DNA of 12,443 bases from JAMCXS01 sp046705545 (lineage in GTDB: Bacteria; Acidobacteriota; Terriglobia; UBA7540): the NCBI GenBank assembly GCA_046705545.1, contig JBJKQF010000161.1, positions 1 through 12,443 on the forward strand, written 5' to 3'. Positions within the stretch are counted from its first letter, which is position 1. Each line of letters opens with the position of its first letter. This document shows positions 6,817-12,443 of the stretch, piece by piece. The notes below the pieces were generated by a model. That model had not been told where the DNA came from, searched no databases, and saw only the letters and a list, made by a program, of their open reading frames with translations. The translations under genes and the position numbers were made by a program.

Positions 6817-8475
6817 TTACAGACCCATTCCGGCCCCCGTCGCCACGGGAGCAACAGGAGCGGAGACCGGCAGAGTGACGGTAAAAGTAGTTCCCCGGCC
6901 CACCTGGGAGTCGACTTCGATCTGTCCCTGGTGGCGCTCCACAATCATCCGGCTGATCGCTAGGCCCAGACCCAGCCCGTGGCCGCGCTCCTTGGTAGTA
7001 AAGAAGGGCTCAAACATTTCCGGCAAAAGTTCGGCAGGAATTCCCCCGCCGTCGTCCTGCACTTCAATCTGAACCTGCGGAGCGCCCGCCGCCCTGCGGC
7101 TGCGCAGGGTCAGGTTGCCGCCTTTCGGCATGGCGTCAATGGCGTTGATCATCAGCGCCAGGATCACCTGTTCGATCTGCGCCGGATCACACTGAACGGC
7201 CGGGAGGGCCTCCGCCCGGTCCAGGTGCAGCTGAATCCCGGAGAGATCGAGCTGATGCTGCACCAAACGCACGCAACGGTCGATCACCCCGTTCAGGTCC
7301 GCCGGCTGGTAGTTCATGGAGGTGGCGCGGGCAAAGGTGAGAAGATTCTTGATGATCTCGCCGCAGCGGCGGCTCTCCGATTCGATGAGCTCCAGCGAAG
7401 AAAAAACTTCGTCATCCTTTGCGGTGGCGCTTACAAAGCGCTTCTTTAGAAGCTTGGCGTAAGTCAGGATTCCCGCCAGCGGATTGTTGATTTCATGGGC
7501 CACAATGGCCGCAAGCTTGCCGATGGAAGCCATCTTTTCCACCCGCAGCATCTGCTCGTGAGCGCGGTTGAGCTCTTGAGTCTTCTGCTGAACGCGGACC
7601 TCGAGAGTACGCCCCCAATCGATGATCTCCTTGCGGGCGTCGTTCAGCTCCCTGCTCATGGTATTGAAAGAGCGCGCTAGGTCCGCCACCTCGTCATGGG
7701 AGCGGACATCAAGCTGATAGCCCAGGTCTCCGGAAGCCAAGTGCTCCGTGCCATCCTCCAGAACCTTTAAGGGGTTGTTGACCACCCTCCAGATGAATAT
7801 CACGCTCAGGGAAGAGATCACCAGAATCGCGAGCAGCGTATACACCAGCATCCGGCGGGTTCCCTCCGCAACGCTGGCGTCGGCGCTGGCCAGGGAAAGG
7901 TCCGTGTCCAATACTCCCAGGACTGTGACGCTAGCCGGGTGCGCGTGGCAGGAGGCGTTTGAACACTCGGCGGAGTTCTCAATGGGGTTGATGATCCCGA
8001 GCACCCGCTGGCCGCCGGCCATCCGGTAGGTGCGAAAGCGGTCCGGGCGGTTCAGCCGGGTGAGAGGCTCTGATTGGCTGTGGCAGCCATAGCAGGCTTC
8101 CGCCTGCTTATTGACGAAGGTGTTGATCTCTTTGGGATCCGACGAGAAACTGATGCGCCCTTGCTGGTTGATGATGCGGATGCGCACCATGCCCGGCTCA
8201 TTGGCCATCTCCGTAATCACGCGGTACAATCCGTCGCGCTGGTTGCGGAGCATGTAGTAGGAGGCGCTGCGCTTGATGACGTCGCTCACGCGCTCGGCGC
8301 TGGCCAGGGTGCTCTTCTCAAGCTGATGCCTCTGTAGCCGGATGTTGAGGTAGCCGAGCAGCCCAAAGACCAAGGCCATGAGGGCGACGAGAAGAATGAC
8401 CAGCTTGGCGCTGATACTATGGGCCACTCGGACCCAGCGCTTGGAAATCGCCGCGCTTGCATCAGACAGACGCAT
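6817..8475 (-). CDS. Membrane histidine kinase with periplasmic dihaem c-type sensor domain
   Basis: The product is 552 residues. TM1 is at about 24-44 and TM2 at about 208-231, bounding a periplasmic sensor of about 160 residues. The sensor holds CYGCH (128-132), a standard CxxCH haem c site, and CSNASCH (171-177), a CX4CH variant site, so covalent binding of two haems is likely. HAMP (about 229-281, NNPLKVLEDGTEHLASGDL) and a coiled coil follow, then HisKA with VAHEINNPL (phospho-acceptor His327) and HATPase with NAIDAM (N444), DDGGGIP (474-480) and GHGLGLGLA (498-506). It should autophosphorylate and signal to the NtrC-type regulator encoded next. Haem sensors of this layout are thought to read redox state or small gases; the ligand here is unknown. 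The start overlaps the 3' end of the NrfD-like gene by 14 bases, suggesting coupled translation. The C-terminal Pro/Val/Ala-rich tail is unremarkable. Confidence 0.93.
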   Translation of the reverse strand: MRLSDASAAISKRWVRVAHSISAKLVILLVALMALVFGLLGYLNIRLQRHQLEKSTLASAERVSDVIKRSASYYMLRNQRDGLYRVITEMANEPGMVRIRIINQQGRISFSSDPKEINTFVNKQAEACYGCHSQSEPLTRLNRPDRFRTYRMAGGQRVLGIINPIENSAECSNASCHAHPASVTVLGVLDTDLSLASADASVAEGTRRMLVYTLLAILVISSLSVIFIWRVVNNPLKVLEDGTEHLASGDLGYQLDVRSHDEVADLARSFNTMSRELNDARKEIIDWGRTLEVRVQQKTQELNRAHEQMLRVEKMASIGKLAAIVAHEINNPLAGILTYAKLLKKRFVSATAKDDEVFSSLELIESESRRCGEIIKNLLTFARATSMNYQPADLNGVIDRCVRLVQHQLDLSGIQLHLDRAEALPAVQCDPAQIEQVILALMINAIDAMPKGGNLTLRSRRAAGAPQVQIEVQDDGGGIPAELLPEMFEPFFTTKERGHGLGLGLAISRMIVERHQGQIEVDSQVGRGTTFTVTLPVSAPVAPVATGAGMGL

Positions 8476-9625
8476 GGGTCATCTCGACAACCGGGCGCTC
8501 CTGTGGAGGCGGCGTGGAAGGGGCCTCCGGGAAAATCGGAAGGTGCTTGACTGCCAGCGCAAAGATCAAAAAGCCTGCACCGATGATGCTTCCCGTCACC
8601 GCCAGCTCCGTCCATTTGGGAATGTAGTGAACGCCCGCCGCGCCTTCCATCCCCGTGATGCTCACGTTCAGGCGGTTGGTGACGAAACCCAGCAGCACCA
8701 GCACGGCGGATAGATAAAGCCCGCCGGCCGTCTCGCGCACGCGCCGCACCAGCAACAAGGCAATGGGCAGGATCAAGCCCAGCAGAATTTCAACCAGAAA
8801 CAGGTCCACTTCATAGCCGGGCTTCCGAAGCAGCCCCAGCGCGCCGCGGTGATAGAGGTCTTGAAAGCGGAGCACGCCGTAGATGACCAGCACGACCAGC
8901 AGCACGCGGCCGAGGGGAACCAGCAAGGACAGCTCCAGCCGCTTATGGAAAGCCTTGGAACTCATCCAGGATTCAAAAATCACCATAGCCAGCCCGACCG
9001 CCACCGAAGAGATAAAGAAGAAAACCGGCAACAAGGGCGAATACCAGAGCGGGAACAGCTTGTCGGGAACGATCAGGTACAGAGTTCCGAGAGAGGACTG
9101 GTGCAAGGTGGAAAGAAGGACGCCTAGGATGACCAGTGGAATCGAGATCGCGTGCTGAATTCTTGCCAGCTTATCCAGGCGCAGCCGCTCAAAAACCACG
9201 GCGGAGAATTCCAGCGCCAGGACCGTGGTGTAAAGCATCACGCACCAAGCTACCTCAAACATGGCGGAGTGCGGATTCCACATCACCATCGGATGCCAGA
9301 TGCGGTAAGGCCGCCCCAGGTCGAACATCAGCGCGACCACAACCAGCGAGTAACCCAGGAACGCCGTGAGGATGGTGGGGCGAACGATGGGCCGGAACTT
9401 TTCCAGGTTGAAGATGTAAACCGTGGCCGTCAGCAGAAAGCCTCCCGCCGCCAGCATCACGCCGCAGAGCACGTCAAACCCGATCCACAATCCCCAGGGG
9501 AAAGCGTCGCTCAAGTGCGTGGAGGCCCCAAGCCCGCCTGTAAAGCGCAGCACCGTGGCATACAACCCCGCCAGCAGGACAAGGCCCAAAACCGCTTTCC
9601 AGAACGTCAGCTTGGGAAGGTGCAT
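8462..9625 (-). CDS. HybB/NrfD-family membrane quinone-interacting subunit
   Basis: The product is 387 residues, the usual size for HybB-type NrfD/PsrC-superfamily proteins, with about ten predicted transmembrane helices. Characteristic stretches are FPWGLWIGFDVLCGVMLAAGGF (43-64), FDLGRPYRIWHPMVMWNPHSAMFEVAWCVM (about 101-130) and the C-terminal NRLNVSITGMEG region. Family members exchange electrons between a quinone/quinol site in the membrane and an FeS partner, and are modules of Hyb hydrogenase, Nrf, Psr, Hmc and Qrc complexes; no haem is required. The gene starts two bases after the stop of the HybA-like FeS protein, its expected partner. The last 30 residues are a hydrophilic Pro-rich tail. 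No catalytic subunit (NiFe hydrogenase, molybdopterin enzyme or multihaem cytochrome) is in the window, so the direction of electron flow is open. Confidence 0.92.
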   Translation of the reverse strand: MHLPKLTFWKAVLGLVLLAGLYATVLRFTGGLGASTHLSDAFPWGLWIGFDVLCGVMLAAGGFLLTATVYIFNLEKFRPIVRPTILTAFLGYSLVVVALMFDLGRPYRIWHPMVMWNPHSAMFEVAWCVMLYTTVLALEFSAVVFERLRLDKLARIQHAISIPLVILGVLLSTLHQSSLGTLYLIVPDKLFPLWYSPLLPVFFFISSVAVGLAMVIFESWMSSKAFHKRLELSLLVPLGRVLLVVLVIYGVLRFQDLYHRGALGLLRKPGYEVDLFLVEILLGLILPIALLLVRRVRETAGGLYLSAVLVLLGFVTNRLNVSITGMEGAAGVHYIPKWTELAVTGSIIGAGFLIFALAVKHLPIFPEAPSTPPPQERPVVEMTHASV

Positions 9626-9627
9626 CT

Positions 9628-10401
9628 TCAGCCTCGCTTCTTAGTCTTTTCAGTTTCCACCTTGCGGCCTTCCGCCGCTGCAACAGCCTCCCGGCGGCTG
9701 GTAATCCACCAGACGCCACCCAGGAAAACGCTGCCCAGAGTAACCACGCTGGGAATGTGCGACAGCACACGGTAGGTGAGCATCGGAAGCGGCTGCTTGG
9801 GAAGGTTGGTCCGGTATCCGAACTCCGCGAAAGGCACGCTGGAGAGCAGCAGCACGGAGGTTCCGCCCACCTCATTCAAGCCATAAATGTGATTGAAGTA
9901 TTGGCCCGGGTTCTTGGCGATGCGCTCTTTCGCTTCCGCAATCAGGGCGTCGCGGTCACCGAACTTGGTGGCGCCGGTGGGGCAGATTTCCGCGCAGGCT
10001 GTCGGCTTGCCCGCCGCCACGCGGTCCGCGCACATGTCGCACTTCTTCACCCGTGGCAGCAGCGAACCCCATTCATACTTGGGAACGTTGAAGGGACAAG
10101 CCATCATGCAGTAACGGCAGCCAATGCAACGAGAGGCGTCATAGGTGACCGGACCCTCGGGAGTCTTCTGCAGGGCCGCTACCGGGCATACCGAAGCGCA
10201 AGTGGGGTCCTCGCAATTCATGCAGAGCCTCCGCATGAATTTGTCCCCCTTGGCCTCCACCGCCGTCAGCTTGTGCGCGGAAAGTTCCTCCTCGGCGGCA
10301 ACTTTGTCGGTGTAAGGGAGCTTGTTGCGGTCCGCGCAGGCCTGCTCACACATCTTGCAGTCGATGCACATCGTTGCGTCATATAGGATTGATTTAAGCA
10401 T
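9628..10401 (-). CDS. HybA-like ferredoxin protein with four [4Fe-4S] sites and a C-terminal membrane anchor
   Basis: The product is 257 residues from ATG 10401, chosen because GGGAG lies seven bases upstream; an in-frame ATG at 10437 would add 12 residues without an obvious ribosome site. Four Cys groups fit four [4Fe-4S] clusters: C12-C15-C18-C22, C60-C63-C68-C72, C92-C95-C98-C102 and C121-C124-C136-C140, the spacing of the DmsB/HybA/NrfC family. A single hydrophobic helix at about 216-234 near the C-terminus is typical of HybA and should dock on the HybB-like protein encoded two bases downstream. No Tat or Sec signal precedes the first cluster, unlike classical HybA, so it either stays on the cytoplasmic face or is exported by an unseen Tat-bearing partner. 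Role inferred: electron wire between a missing catalytic subunit or donor and the quinone pool. Confidence 0.92.
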   Translation of the reverse strand: MLKSILYDATMCIDCKMCEQACADRNKLPYTDKVAAEEELSAHKLTAVEAKGDKFMRRLCMNCEDPTCASVCPVAALQKTPEGPVTYDASRCIGCRYCMMACPFNVPKYEWGSLLPRVKKCDMCADRVAAGKPTACAEICPTGATKFGDRDALIAEAKERIAKNPGQYFNHIYGLNEVGGTSVLLLSSVPFAEFGYRTNLPKQPLPMLTYRVLSHIPSVVTLGSVFLGGVWWITSRREAVAAAEGRKVETEKTKKRG

Positions 10402-10722
10402 GCGGTTACTCCCGGAGCGGATCCGCCCGAAGTTCACCGTGATGGAAATCTCAACAGGGCGAGTTTTGTCCTTGCAACAAACCTCTGTGCCTGTTCTCTA
10501 AGTCCATGACTCGGCGCTACCTTTGCCGAAAAATTCATCGGCACGATGAAGAATTCATCAGTCTGTTTATAGGTTGCAGCTAAGGGCGAAAACCGGCAAT
10601 GAGCCATGTCACTGGCGCCCGTGACGCGGCTCACTATTTCTGGGGATCTAGGAATCAAGAATGTCCCCCGCCTCGGTCCAAAATCGCCGAAACCAGCGGG
10701 GGAAATTCCGCCAGAAGAGGCC
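10402..10722. other. 321-base gap between the lipoyl-protein gene and the FeS gene
   Basis: I see no convincing gene here. The gap holds a periodic TTCATC/GATGAA element (10534-10562) and the ribosome site of the FeS gene. A very weak sigma-54-like pattern on the minus strand (CGGCA then GC ten bases on, around 10514-10528) is not supported at the -12 box. No clear intrinsic terminator follows the lipoyl gene, so read-through from the promoter at 11442-11458 is possible. Confidence 0.6.
10534..10562. promoter_or_regulatory. Putative operator/enhancer: three alternating TTCATC-type half-sites at 10-base spacing
   Basis: TTCATCG (10534-10540), CGATGAA (10544-10550) and TTCATCA (10554-10560) alternate in orientation with a repeat of exactly 10 bases, so adjacent half-sites face the same side of the helix. 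The distal pair forms GATGAA-N4-TCATCAGT (10545-10562), which recurs upstream of the lipoyl gene at 11668-11685. A binding site for the cluster's NtrC-type regulator is inferred, not shown. Confidence 0.45.
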
Positions 10723-11394
10723 CTAGGTAAGGAAGAACTCAGCGGTGAGTTCATTCCAATCCTGACTAGATAACTCTGCCGCCACATCTTCGATGGCCAC
10801 ACCGCCATCTTGCGCCAAGGCACCGGCCGTTGCGAACATGCGCGTCCGCAAACGCGTGCTGGCTTCCTCCATCCACCGGCGAGCCAGCGTCCCGCTCAGT
10901 AAATTGCGGAAGCTTGTCTTGGCGTCAGGCGCCTGAACCGTCATGAGCCAACCCTCGCCGTACGGATCGCCAGCCAGCAAAGTCGGATTCTTGAGGAGCG
11001 CTTCGTTAATGCCTGTCACTTCGCCTTCAATGGGCGAAACCAACTCAGCCTTGCTGCCATCGCGCAGAATCGTGACGAACTTCTGCCCTTGCCTCACCCA
11101 CTGCCCGCGCTTCGGCAGGACAATTTCACCGACTTTCCCAAGCAGCCGGCTGGCGAAGTCATCCAGGCCGACGCGCACAAAGTTGGGGCTCTCCCCCAAC
11201 GCCCAGGCGTGGCCGGGGTGATAGCGGAGATTGTTTCGAATCTCGAATCCGCCCGCCAAAGCTGGCTGCGGTCTCGACGCGGCTAGGGACCGGCCCTCAG
11301 AAGTGATGGCAGGTTGCACGGCCGGCTTTTTGCTCCACAGATAATCGATCAGCAGAAACACCGCGAATGTCGCTAAAACCAATATGGCAGTCAT
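10723..11394 (-). CDS. Membrane-anchored GcvH-like lipoyl-domain protein
   Basis: The product is 223 residues from ATG 11394; AGGAGG six bases upstream fixes this start, although the frame is open further to 11589. A single N-terminal transmembrane helix (about 2-20, followed by SKK) anchors the protein, and the positive-inside rule puts the remainder in the cytoplasm. Residues about 55-155 form a GcvH-type biotinyl/lipoyl fold: RYHPGHAWALGE, VRVGLDDFASRLLGKVGEIVLPKRGQ, then GSKAELVSPIEGEVTGIN with Lys115 at the lipoylation position. A C-terminal extension (about 160-223, rich in Arg/Glu/Ala, ending EFFLT) is not part of GcvH. True H-protein is soluble and about 130 residues, and no GcvT or GcvP is nearby, so glycine cleavage is unlikely. 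As first gene of the cluster behind a sigma-54 promoter, it probably carries a dithiol lipoyl group for the FeS/NrfD redox module, loosely analogous to lipoate-binding proteins of sulfur oxidation. Confidence 0.85.
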   Translation of the reverse strand: MTAILVLATFAVFLLIDYLWSKKPAVQPAITSEGRSLAASRPQPALAGGFEIRNNLRYHPGHAWALGESPNFVRVGLDDFASRLLGKVGEIVLPKRGQWVRQGQKFVTILRDGSKAELVSPIEGEVTGINEALLKNPTLLAGDPYGEGWLMTVQAPDAKTSFRNLLSGTLARRWMEEASTRLRTRMFATAGALAQDGGVAIEDVAAELSSQDWNELTAEFFLT

Positions 11395-11400
11395 CGCACG

Positions 11401-11406
11401 CCTCCT
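11401..11406 (-). promoter_or_regulatory. Ribosome binding site that sets the lipoyl-protein start
   Basis: AGGAGG on the minus strand, six bases before ATG 11394. It decides this start over upstream in-frame ATGs, which would also lie upstream of the sigma-54 transcription start. Confidence 0.85.
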
Positions 11407-11441
11407 GTTCAGTCTCTTCCCGAACTTCCGCAATGTAGAAC

Positions 11442-11458
11442 AGCAAGGTGAATGCCAA
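11442..11458 (-). promoter_or_regulatory. Sigma-54 (-24/-12) promoter of the lipoyl/FeS/NrfD cluster
   Basis: Read on the minus strand the site is TTGGCATTCACCTTGCT, against the consensus YTGGCACGNNNNTTGCW. The -24 GG and -12 GC are intact and correctly spaced, and only two of the thirteen defined positions differ. Transcription would start about 12 bases past the GC (near 11431), giving a leader of about 37 bases with an AGGAGG ribosome site. The cluster itself encodes a GAFTGA-containing sigma-54 activator, which strongly supports the call. Confidence 0.75.
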
Positions 11459-11667
11459 GCTGCACGCTCCTCAACCGGCCGCACGATTTTCGCGCTATGC
11501 CAGTGAAACACCAGCACTAAGGGAAGCCCGCAGGCACTTCGTCCGGATAGGCCCTCAGAGATGCTCCCAGGCGCGGCGATGAAAAACACAACGGTGGTCG
11601 TAATCTTACTTGCGGCCTCAGTGAGTACTTAGCAGATTCTTAAAGGCTTAAAGGAAGTGACAGCATT

Positions 11668-11685
11668 GATGAATATCTCATCAGT
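11668..11685. promoter_or_regulatory. Putative enhancer dyad for the NtrC-type regulator
   Basis: GATGAA-TATC-TCATCAGT contains a perfect dyad TGATGA-ATATC-TCATCA (11667-11683). The same GATGAA-N4-TCATCAGT occurs at 10545-10562. It lies about 210 bases upstream of the minus-strand -24 box, a usual distance for activators of this class. A further TTCATCAG half-site follows at 11699-11706. Confidence 0.45.
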
Positions 11686-12094
11686 GCCTGTTGCAGTTTT
11701 CATCAGCAAAGCACATCCAAGGCGACTGAAAACATCATTCCCTCCATAAAACCAGTGAAAGACATTCGAGAAACCATAACTATTTGGGTTAGTGCCGATT
11801 CGATAAAATCCAGGCCCCACGCCGCGGATGGAAATTGTTTTAGGGGCTGATTTTTAGAAGTCGATCTGCACCGTGTCCATCGCCGAGGTGATTCTTTGTC
11901 GCCAAAGTATAATCTGCCACATCCAGCCCCATCTAAATCCCAGACACTTCAAGAGTGCGAGTCTTGCGGACCGCTCCGGGGTCATAAACACACGCCTTTT
12001 CCTCCGTTCATAAATCCGAGAGGGCACGCTCTTTATGACGATGACAAATTAAATTTATCCAAAAGTTTTTTATAACGCACAGCATAACTATTAA

Positions 12095-12111
12095 TTGGAC
12101 AGAAAATAGCA
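12095..12111 (+). promoter_or_regulatory. Possible sigma-54-like promoter of the exported coiled-coil protein gene
   Basis: TTGGACAGAAAATAGCA keeps the -24 TTGG and -12 GC with ten bases between them, but departs from consensus at four defined positions. Transcription would start near 12122, 51 bases before the ATG. The AT-rich DNA upstream, with a near-IHF site, is typical of such promoters. A sigma-70-type promoter in the same AT-rich DNA is an alternative. Confidence 0.35.
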
Positions 12112-12172
12112 TTACTCATAAGGTGTACGTGCTGGTCGGGACGGAACACCAAATTACAGGGAAGGAATGCGG

Positions 12173-12443
12173 ATGAGAACTTTTCGTAGTGTTCTTACGT
12201 TAATTGTCGGTTTAGTGGTTTTCGGTCTCGTGTGTTCACCGCTGCGCGCGCAGAGCGAGAACTCCGGGACCGACAATTCGGCCGCCATCGAGAAGCTCCA
12301 GCAGGAGTTAGACGCACTCAAGACGCAAATTGACCAGCTCAAGAAGGAACAAGTGGCCAAGCCTGGGCCAGCGCCGGCGCCTGCCACAACATCCGCGCCA
12401 GCACCGGCCGCGAAACCAAGCACTGCCCAAAAGATTTGGGATA
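12173..12443 (+). CDS. Exported coiled-coil protein, N-terminal part, probably an outer-membrane porin (3' end outside window)
   Basis: The frame starts at ATG 12173 (AAGGA six bases upstream) and is open to the window end, giving 90 visible residues. A second in-frame ATG at 12167 overlaps the ribosome site and is less likely. The order is: signal peptide (hydrophobic about 7-20, likely cleavage after LRA near residue 26), Ser/Asn-rich stretch, coiled coil with heptad Leu/Ile (about 38-60, IEKLQQELDALKTQIDQLKK), then an Ala/Pro-rich linker (about 61-84). A short periplasmic coiled coil and Pro-rich linker before the main domain is common in OprO/P-like and other trimeric porins, but the barrel itself is not visible, so the call is an inference. 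It is transcribed away from the redox cluster, and its possible sigma-54-like promoter may put it under the same regulator. Confidence 0.7.
   Translation, partial: MRTFRSVLTLIVGLVVFGLVCSPLRAQSENSGTDNSAAIEKLQQELDALKTQIDQLKKEQVAKPGPAPAPATTSAPAPAAKPSTAQKIWD

Larger units (their letters stand above)
11395..12172. other. 778-base divergent intergenic region, AT-rich in its distal part
   Basis: It contains the sigma-54 promoter (11442-11458), the dyad at 11668-11685 and a second sigma-54-like site (12095-12111). No complete gene is convincing. A minus-strand open stretch of about 75 codons without ATG (about 11629-11853, containing ISIRGVGPGFYRIGTNPN) has protein-like composition but low third-position GC and no ribosome site; it could be a decayed remnant. 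A near-match to the IHF consensus (TATCCA-N4-TTT) lies at 12056-12068. Confidence 0.6.

Noticed and set aside
9152..9775. 207-codon open frame on the + strand opposite the NrfD-like and FeS genes
   Set aside because: It spans the junction of two well-supported minus-strand genes and has a Gln/Arg/Pro-rich shadow composition.
10421..10442. Sigma-54-like GG-N10-GC on the minus strand just before the FeS gene
   Set aside because: Flanking bases do not match consensus, and the predicted transcription start would fall inside the ribosome binding site.
10434..10823. 129-codon minus-strand frame overlapping the 3' end of the lipoyl gene and the gap
   Set aside because: It has no ribosome site at any ATG, no recognisable domain, and overlaps the conserved lipoyl gene in another frame. 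Part of it simply reads through the TTCATC/GATGAA operator-like element.
11854..11985. 43-codon minus-strand frame ending in TVQIDF, superficially like the C-terminus of an outer-membrane barrel
   Set aside because: It is too short and strongly basic, with no ribosome site and no barrel sequence upstream; chance is sufficient.

Overview
The window looks like a chromosomal segment of a GC-rich Gram-negative bacterium, most plausibly an Acidobacteriota (Terriglobia-like) member. This assignment is inferred from the gene mix (cyclic beta-1,2-glucan synthase-type and GH144-type enzymes, GH28, a bacterial archaemetzincin, sigma-54 circuitry) and GC-rich palindromic intergenic repeats. Signal peptides, a haem c-binding periplasmic sensor and a probable outer-membrane protein imply a double membrane. 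No rRNA, tRNA, CRISPR array or intact insertion sequence was seen.

Left part (1-4776), carbohydrate genes. The window opens inside the 3' end of a cyclic beta-1,2-glucan synthase-like gene (+). Its reading frame stops right after the cyclisation (GH189-like) domain, where a GH94 domain normally follows. Convergent to it is a secreted GH144-like beta-1,2-glucanase (1106-2662, -). A 473-base intergenic region separates that gene from a divergent secreted GH28-type pectinase-like beta-helix enzyme (3136-4776, +), followed by a perfect GC-rich palindrome at 4791-4817.

Central part (4826-11394), a six-gene minus-strand cluster. In transcription order: a membrane-anchored GcvH-like lipoyl protein (11394-10723), a 321-base gap, a HybA-like protein with four [4Fe-4S] sites (10401-9628), a HybB/NrfD-type ten-helix membrane protein (9625-8462), a histidine kinase with two haem c-type motifs in its periplasmic sensor (8475-6817), an NtrC-family sigma-54 activator (6711-5359), and an archaemetzincin whose start codon overlaps the activator's stop (5362-4826). 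The FeS and NrfD genes are 2 bases apart. NrfD and the kinase overlap by 14 bases.

The regulatory logic can be read from the DNA. A near-consensus sigma-54 promoter (11442-11458, -) precedes the lipoyl gene. A dyad GATGAA-N4-TCATCAGT lies about 210 bases upstream of it, and the same dyad recurs in the gap before the FeS gene (10545-10562). The simplest model is a self-contained circuit: the periplasmic haem kinase senses a redox or gas signal, phosphorylates the NtrC-type regulator, and the regulator activates sigma-54 transcription of the quinone-linked FeS/NrfD/lipoyl membrane module. No catalytic subunit is present, so the substrate is unknown. This lipoyl-HybA-HybB-haem-kinase-activator-archaemetzincin assembly is the best candidate for an undescribed system here.

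Right end (11395-12443). A 778-base intergenic region, AT-rich in its distal part, separates the cluster from a divergent exported coiled-coil protein (probably a porin N-terminus) cut off by the window end. A weaker sigma-54-like promoter (12095-12111, +) precedes it, so it may belong to the same regulon.
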